Below the pieces are notes generated by a model. That model was not told the origin of the DNA and did no database searches. It saw only the letters and a program-made list of their open reading frames with translations. Both the position numbers and the translations under genes were made by a program. This document shows, one piece after another, positions 58,377-64,000 of a stretch of 64,000 bases of DNA. Every line of letters begins with the position of its first letter. Position 1 is the stretch's first letter. The stretch lies in contig JALSLW010000074.1 in NCBI GenBank assembly GCA_026988155.1, forward strand, positions 31,041 to 95,040, written 5' to 3'. The DNA comes from Methylomonas sp. GTDB lineage: Bacteria > Pseudomonadota > Gammaproteobacteria > Methylococcales > Methylomonadaceae.

Positions 58377-59094
58377 CCTAAGAGTTTATATTGGTTCCAG
58401 CCTATTTTTTATTTACATCATTATTTCTGTAGCCATATTCAGTCCCATTATTATTTTCTGTGCCATTTTTCCTTTTTCATTTAGGTACAAGGTCGCAAAC
58501 CTTTGGGCTACTTCCATCATAGCAATGGCAAGAATCTGCTGCGGACTAAACTATCAGGTAGAAGGACTGGAAAACCTCCCTAAAGGTCAGGCATTTATAG
58601 TATTAAGCAAGCATCAGTCAGCATGGGAAACATTGGCTACACGAGCATTTTTACCCATGCAAACTGCTGTTTTAAAAAAATCATTAACCCAGATACCCCT
58701 AGGGGGCTGGGCTTTATCCACATTAAAGCCCATCTCCATTGATAGGGAGAATCAAAGAGCGGCCTTGCGTACATTGATCGAACAGGGAACTGAGCGCTTA
58801 AAAGAAGGTCTTATTGTGATCATTTTCCCTGAAGGGACTCGAGCGGCACCAGGTGAAGACAAAAAATTCAATATTGGCGGCGCGATGCTTGCGCAGCAAT
58901 CGGGGTATCCCGTAATTCCGCTTGCCCATAATGCTGGCGAATTTTGGCCTCGATACAGTTTTTTAAAGTACCCGGGGACAATTAAAGTTAAAATAGGACC
59001 TGCTATTGAATCAATTGATAAAAAAGCCAAAGAAATCAATTCAGAAGCTGAGGCATGGATTGCTCAGGCAATGAAAGAAATAACCACAAATTAA
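58330..59094 (+). CDS. 1-acylglycerol-3-phosphate acyltransferase (PlsC-like); true start may be downstream of the gmhB overlap
   Basis: LSKHQSAWETLATRAF (HX4D-like region), FPEGTRAAPGE, GYPVIPLAHN. Confidence 0.9.
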   Translation: MKTFMTQQNLSSQKNSLRVYIGSSLFFIYIIISVAIFSPIIIFCAIFPFSFRYKVANLWATSIIAMARICCGLNYQVEGLENLPKGQAFIVLSKHQSAWETLATRAFLPMQTAVLKKSLTQIPLGGWALSTLKPISIDRENQRAALRTLIEQGTERLKEGLIVIIFPEGTRAAPGEDKKFNIGGAMLAQQSGYPVIPLAHNAGEFWPRYSFLKYPGTIKVKIGPAIESIDKKAKEINSEAEAWIAQAMKEITTN

Positions 59095-59157
59095 GGGCCC
59101 TTTCCCTGAGTGATTGTAACCTTACTTCTATTTACAAGTTACCAACAGATAAAATCC

Positions 59158-59577
59158 ATGAAAAAATTACTGCTCGTATGTACAGCTACTCTATTTTTAA
59201 CGGCATGCGCCGATAAGGAAAATTATGAATCGGCTGTACTTTTAGAAATGCAAGCTGAAAAAGACTTAAAAGACTACAACCTTGACCCGCAGGAAATGAC
59301 TGATTGCGTAGTTGAAATGTCATCCAAAGGAATGCCAGGAGCCTTTCCCTTTGACCCAGACAGGCTCGCTTCTTACCAGAAATATACAAAAATGCTCTCT
59401 ATGAGAACAATTGAAGATAAACAGAAAATGCTCGAGGAACTGCGCACTCTTTTTGGATCTCCCAAAGAATTGGCAGATGCTCATAGCAACTATACTATCA
59501 GCGTAATGGACTGCCTGGCTGCCATTATTAAAAAATCAGAGCCTGAAATAGAAGAAAAAGAAGAAAAAGAAGACTAG
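59158..59577 (+). CDS. Small putative lipoprotein
   Basis: MKKLLLVCTATLFLTACADKENY lipobox; remainder unrecognised, acidic/Lys C-terminus. Confidence 0.7.
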   Translation: MKKLLLVCTATLFLTACADKENYESAVLLEMQAEKDLKDYNLDPQEMTDCVVEMSSKGMPGAFPFDPDRLASYQKYTKMLSMRTIEDKQKMLEELRTLFGSPKELADAHSNYTISVMDCLAAIIKKSEPEIEEKEEKED

Positions 59578-59593
59578 ATAATCAGCATTATAG

Positions 59594-59634
59594 ACTGGGG
59601 GCAATTGCCGAGAAATGGAAACGGCAACCCCAGT
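59594..59634. other. Bulged hairpin without T tract between convergent genes
   Basis: ACTGGGG-GCAA-TTGCCG-AGAAATGGAAA-CGGCAA-CCCCAGT. Confidence 0.5.
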
Positions 59635-59686
59635 ATCGCGAAAACCTTGAACTAGACTATCATTCTGCGCTATATCAACCTAACAT

Positions 59687-60748
59687 TTATTTCATTTGTA
59701 CAATCCGTTCAAATTCAGCCAGGTGATCCAGCATAATATCTACCAGTTCAGGGTCAAACTGGGTACCGCGATGCCCCTTGATATACTCAATAACCGTCTC
59801 TATGCGCCAAGCTTCTTTGTAACACCTCTTATGTGTTAACGCATCAAACACATCCGCCAATGCTACGATCCGCCCATATATATGAATATCACTCCCCTTA
59901 AGCTGGCGAGGGTAGCCTTCACCATCCCACTTTTCATGATGCTCATAGGCAATAATAGCCGCCGCTTTAATTAATGGCCGTTTCGAACCAGATAACAGCT
60001 TATAGGCATTGCTGGTATGCGCCTTCATTAAACAGAACTCTTCTTCCGTATAATGTCCCGGCTTATGCAGAATTCGGTGGGGCACTGTCATTTTACCTAT
60101 ATCATGCATGGGGGAAGCATGGTATAGAATATTTTCATCCGTTGCATTTAAGGTAGGATGATAATGCGCCAGCAATGAAGAAATTTCAGCTACTCGCCTA
60201 ATATGCTTACCCGTTTCATCAGATGTCGACTCCATCAGTTCTGTCAGCATCCATATCATTTCTTTCTGATTATCTTCAAGCTCAGACATCAGCCTTTTTT
60301 GCTGAAAGACAATCTTGCTCCCCAGAACCATATTATTTTTCTGAAGCAGTTTTTTGGCATGATAGAGCTGTATATGCGTTTTGACTCTTGCCAACAATTC
60401 TTCAGCATGGAAAGGTTTACGTATATAATCAACTGCGCCGAGAGCAAAACCTTCGCTGATAGAATCCACATCCGTTTTTGCCGTTAAAAAAATAACGGGA
60501 ATATGCCTGGTTTGTACGTTTTCTTTAATTTGCCGGCAAACTTCAAATCCATCCATTTCTGGCATCATAACATCCAGTAAGATTAAGTCGACTTTGGTCG
60601 CTTCATCTCGTTTATTTAACAGAGACAAGCCTTCTGCACCATGCGTTGCATAAGAAAAATCATAGCCATCTTCTTTTAAAATATTCATGGCCATCTGAAT
60701 ATTTTCCAGAACGTCATCTATGATCAGAACATTTACGCTACATTCCAT
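59687..60748 (-). CDS. Response regulator with HD-GYP phosphodiesterase domain
   Basis: REC (LILLDVMMPEMDGFEVCRQIKE) + HDIGK ... YEHHEKWDGEGYP. Confidence 0.92.
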   Translation of the reverse strand: MECSVNVLIIDDVLENIQMAMNILKEDGYDFSYATHGAEGLSLLNKRDEATKVDLILLDVMMPEMDGFEVCRQIKENVQTRHIPVIFLTAKTDVDSISEGFALGAVDYIRKPFHAEELLARVKTHIQLYHAKKLLQKNNMVLGSKIVFQQKRLMSELEDNQKEMIWMLTELMESTSDETGKHIRRVAEISSLLAHYHPTLNATDENILYHASPMHDIGKMTVPHRILHKPGHYTEEEFCLMKAHTSNAYKLLSGSKRPLIKAAAIIAYEHHEKWDGEGYPRQLKGSDIHIYGRIVALADVFDALTHKRCYKEAWRIETVIEYIKGHRGTQFDPELVDIMLDHLAEFERIVQMK

Positions 60749-60829
60749 TTTCTATCTTTTAGTCATCAAGTTAAGTCAATATAATACTATGCTATGCTAT
60801 TGGCTAATGGAGAAAAACAGTATTACCCC

Positions 60830-63800
60830 TTATTGCTCCCTGTTTTCATCTAGCCGATCAAACTGTCGGATTAACTGCGGATATTCATTTAAAGCTTTTT
60901 TGATATTGGCAATATCAAAACTGTCGATTGCATTGCTCAAGTGTTCAGCATACTCAGTTATCACCAAAATGGGGCATTGTTTTGCAATCTCCATAACGGC
61001 CTCTGCAAATGCCTTACTTGATGAGATATTATTTGCTTTAGAAACAGCTTTGCATTGCTCTTTCAGCTTTACCAGCTTTTCCAGCGCAATCGGCAAGTAC
61101 TTAAGCTCTGCATCGCTGAGTATAAGCTCGCTTGGAATACCTGCACTTTCCGGTGCCCGATCAAATGATAAAAATCTGCATAGTTCAGCAACTAGCTCGG
61201 ATTTTAGCACAGGCTTTCTCAAACAGCCATCAAAGATAGTGTGATTCGACAGCTGAAATTGATTAGCCATTACTGAAGCCGTTAAAGCGACTATAGGCAC
61301 CGAGGAGAATTCCTTAATCTCCCTGGCAGCCTGAAAGCCATCCATTATCGGCATGCGAACATCCATTAGGATAAGATCAAATGGATGCTGTTGAGAAATA
61401 TGATTTTTTACGAGAGCAACAGCTTCTCGTCCATTTTCTGCTTCAACAATTTTAAGAGCTGTATCTGCAAACAATGCGAACAGTAGCTCTCGGTTATCAG
61501 CAATATCATCGACAACTAAAATAGACCCTTTATGAAAGTCAACTTTCATAGGCATTTCAGCCTTTTCGTTTTTCAGCTCTGCCGCCAAAGGAGATACATC
61601 AACATTCATTAGCCTGACAGTAAAAGTAGACCCTCTCCTCAGTTGGCTCTGCAATGAAATTTTACCCCCCATCAGTGTTACTAGACGTTGACTAATTGAA
61701 AGGCCTAGCCCTGTCCCACCATATTTTTTAACATCCTGCCCACTGCTTTGTTCAAACGCTTGAAATACAAATTGTTTTTGATCTTCTGAAATGCCTATGC
61801 CCGTATCTTGCACATCAATTAGCAAATCCAGCTTGCTACGTATTTCATCTTCATTATCAGTATAAGCTTTAACTCGAACCATACCTTTATCGGTAAATTT
61901 AACTGCATTGCCTATCAAGTTAAACAGTACCTGGCGCAAACGAACAGCATCAAGCATTAGGCTTTGCGGAATTTTTGGATCAATATCCATAATAAAATCC
62001 AAGTTTTTTTCATTCATCTTTAGCATAAAGATGGCGCCGAGTTCCGAAAATACGTCATGCGGATTGCATGCTGTTTTTTCAATATGAAATTTCCCAGCCT
62101 CTATTTTAGATAAATCTAAAATGTCATTAATTAAAAATAACAAATTATTCCCGGCAGATTGGATCGTTTTAACAAATGATTTGAGCTTTGGCTCTCTAAT
62201 CTGTTCATTCAGCAATTCAGTGAAGCCTATAATTGCATTCATTGGCGTACGGATTTCATGGCTCATATTAGAGAGAAACTCTGTCTTTGCTTTATTTGCC
62301 TGTTCCGCTTTTTGTTGCGCCGAGCGTATATCGGTTACATCTCTAGTTATTAGCAAAACCCCCATATTTTTTCCGTCATATAAAAGGGGAATTCTTTGCG
62401 TTAAAAGATTTCTGAGACTGCCACTCGCATCTGTTACAGATTCTTCATTTGTATGAATAACTTTATTTTCCAGTATTTTTAAGTCATTTTCTCTAAAGGC
62501 TGCAGCGACCTCTCGGGGAAATAAATCAAAGTCAGTCTGACCAATAACCTGTTTTTCAGTGACACCGAAAAATTTAAAAAAGGCCTGGTTTGCCTCAATA
62601 AAATTCAATTTCTTATCTTTAATAAAAATCATGTCATTTGTTGATGACATAATTGATTTTAAAAGATTATTTTCCCGAGCTATTTTCTCCTTTGCTTTTT
62701 GCAGTGCCACCTCCATTTCTAGCCGTTCCGTCATATCCACCGCAATACTCAATAAAGCTGGCTGCTCTTGATAATTAATCGGCATTATGGAAACCATAAA
62801 AGAACCGATGCTATCATCGGGCTTTTTCATCGGAATAATTTTTTGTTCTACTTTGCCTCGCTGCTTAAGCTCTTTAACAAGCTTGTCACGATCATCCGGA
62901 CTGGCGTAAAACCCCAAAATATCAAGCTGGTTTAGCTCGTTATACCGAATATCATAATCATTCATCGCTTTTGGATTGGCAGATAAAACCTTGCCATCCA
63001 TACTGGTCACAACAACCGGCAAAGGAATGGAATCAATAACTACCTTCGTTTGGGCTTCTGCCAACTTTCTTAAAGCCATTTCCTTAGCCAGCTTTCTGTT
63101 CCAATAAAGCACAGCAAAAATAAACAGCAGCAGTCCGGCTATTACTTTAAAAAGCCACTTGTAATCAACTCTGGCAGTAAATTTATCTTTCCCCCATTTT
63201 GCAAAAATAGCCTGCTTTTCTACCTGGGAAATACTATTTAAAGCGCGATTAAATAACGGAACTAATGGCTTAAATTCGTTAGTCATTCCAAAAGCCAGCC
63301 GAGTATTGAATTCTGTTTTCCCAACAATACGAATATTGCTTATCCCTAGCCTGGAGATATGAAAGCTTGCCTGAGCCAGCGTTGCTAAAAGAGCGTCAAC
63401 TTTACCAGTAGATACTGATGTAAGTCCCTCCTGAATGTTATCAGCCGTGAGAAACTTCAGGCCGGGGTGTGCTTTAATAATTTTTGGCACATAGCCGTGA
63501 CGTTTAAGAACCGCAATTTTTCTTTGCTTTATCTGATTAATATTTTCAACATAATTCTCATCCCATCTCATAACAATTACTACAGGACTGGAAATATAAT
63601 CCTGAGTAAATAATAACTGCTGTTTTAAATCTGAATCTCTACTTTCAGACAATACATCAATCTCACCCCGTTTTAGTTTAGCAACAGATTCACTCCATGT
63701 TTCGCTAGGAATAATTTCCATTTTAATCCCCAGTTTTTGCTCTATTAGCTTTAAGTACTCGGCAACAATGCCAATGTAAATACCTTGCTGATCAAATGCC

Positions 63801-63907
63801 TCATAGGGCAGCCAATTAGGGTCGCCGGTAAAACGAATGGTTTTATGCTGATCCAGCCACAGCTGTTCAGATGCACTTAGGAACGTGCACGAAATAACTT
63901 CGACAAC
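60830..63907 (-). CDS. Hybrid sensor kinase (SBP_bac_3-PAS-PAS-HisKA-HATPase-REC); ORF open to 63907 without a clear start or signal peptide
   Basis: Homologous sequence continues upstream of the ATG at 63721 (LSASEQLWLDQHKTIRFTGDPNWLPYEAFDQQGIYIGIVAEYLKLIEQKLGIK) to an in-frame TAA at 63908-63910. Confidence 0.85.
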   Translation of the reverse strand, partial: VVEVISCTFLSASEQLWLDQHKTIRFTGDPNWLPYEAFDQQGIYIGIVAEYLKLIEQKLGIKMEIIPSETWSESVAKLKRGEIDVLSESRDSDLKQQLLFTQDYISSPVVIVMRWDENYVENINQIKQRKIAVLKRHGYVPKIIKAHPGLKFLTADNIQEGLTSVSTGKVDALLATLAQASFHISRLGISNIRIVGKTEFNTRLAFGMTNEFKPLVPLFNRALNSISQVEKQAIFAKWGKDKFTARVDYKWLFKVIAGLLLFIFAVLYWNRKLAKEMALRKLAEAQTKVVIDSIPLPVVVTSMDGKVLSANPKAMNDYDIRYNELNQLDILGFYASPDDRDKLVKELKQRGKVEQKIIPMKKPDDSIGSFMVSIMPINYQEQPALLSIAVDMTERLEMEVALQKAKEKIARENNLLKSIMSSTNDMIFIKDKKLNFIEANQAFFKFFGVTEKQVIGQTDFDLFPREVAAAFRENDLKILENKVIHTNEESVTDASGSLRNLLTQRIPLLYDGKNMGVLLITRDVTDIRSAQQKAEQANKAKTEFLSNMSHEIRTPMNAIIGFTELLNEQIREPKLKSFVKTIQSAGNNLLFLINDILDLSKIEAGKFHIEKTACNPHDVFSELGAIFMLKMNEKNLDFIMDIDPKIPQSLMLDAVRLRQVLFNLIGNAVKFTDKGMVRVKAYTDNEDEIRSKLDLLIDVQDTGIGISEDQKQFVFQAFEQSSGQDVKKYGGTGLGLSISQRLVTLMGGKISLQSQLRRGSTFTVRLMNVDVSPLAAELKNEKAEMPMKVDFHKGSILVVDDIADNRELLFALFADTALKIVEAENGREAVALVKNHISQQHPFDLILMDVRMPIMDGFQAAREIKEFSSVPIVALTASVMANQFQLSNHTIFDGCLRKPVLKSELVAELCRFLSFDRAPESAGIPSELILSDAELKYLPIALEKLVKLKEQCKAVSKANNISSSKAFAEAVMEIAKQCPILVITEYAEHLSNAIDSFDIANIKKALNEYPQLIRQFDRLDENREQ

Positions 63908-64000
63908 TTAAAAATTTCCGTTCTTTGGAACAGCAACATAATTCCATAGTTTCAGATGCTCATCAAATACAATTCGCATGGATTCTTTAAACCCTGCGAC
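63908..64000 (-). CDS. C-terminal end of an upstream ORF running off the window
   Basis: Reverse-strand reading VAGFKESMRIVFDEHLKLWNYVAVPKNGNF*; same frame as the following kinase. Confidence 0.4.
   Translation of the reverse strand, partial: VAGFKESMRIVFDEHLKLWNYVAVPKNGNF

Noticed and set aside
60720-61244. 174-aa plus-strand ORF opposite the hybrid kinase C-terminus
   Set aside because: Shadow ORF of the receiver/Hpt-like region; Ser-rich without recognisable domain

Overview
This 64 kb window is a low-GC gammaproteobacterial chromosome segment. The gene order suggests a Methylococcales-type relative, but that is only an inference. About 1-45 kb is mostly conserved housekeeping: dnaG (partial)-yqeY-rpsU / tsaD / plsY / folB-folK; one continuous minus-strand translation/transcription supercluster (secE-nusG-rplKAJL-rpoBC-rpsLG-fusA-tuf-S10-spc-alpha); a tRNA Tyr-Gly-Thr-Trp cluster; pth-rplY-prs-tRNA-Gln-ispE-lolB; and hemA-prfA-prmC. 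The most interesting locus is about 46.6-52.35 kb. A CreB/CreC-like two-component system is followed by a REP-like inverted repeat, then an array of five TTCA(C/A) units at an exact 11-bp period. The first three units match the known cre-tag TTCAC-N6-TTCAC. Downstream is a three-gene cluster: a secreted VIT/vWA protein with a PEP-CTERM-like C-terminus, a dedicated exosortase, and a small EpsI-like protein, closed by a strong terminator. I read this as a Cre-regulated, single-substrate exosortase surface-protein system. It resembles the proteobacterial dedicated-sortase (PdsS/PdsR, class GN sortase, VIT-vWA) systems, but with an exosortase as the processing enzyme. Other points of note: a putative membrane-anchored HExxH metalloprotease next to a JAMM/M67 protein, absence of tufB between tRNA-Thr and tRNA-Trp, a terminator-like hairpin inside pth, a perfect palindrome between rpsU and tsaD, and a sensor kinase whose N-terminus is cut by an in-frame stop near the window end.
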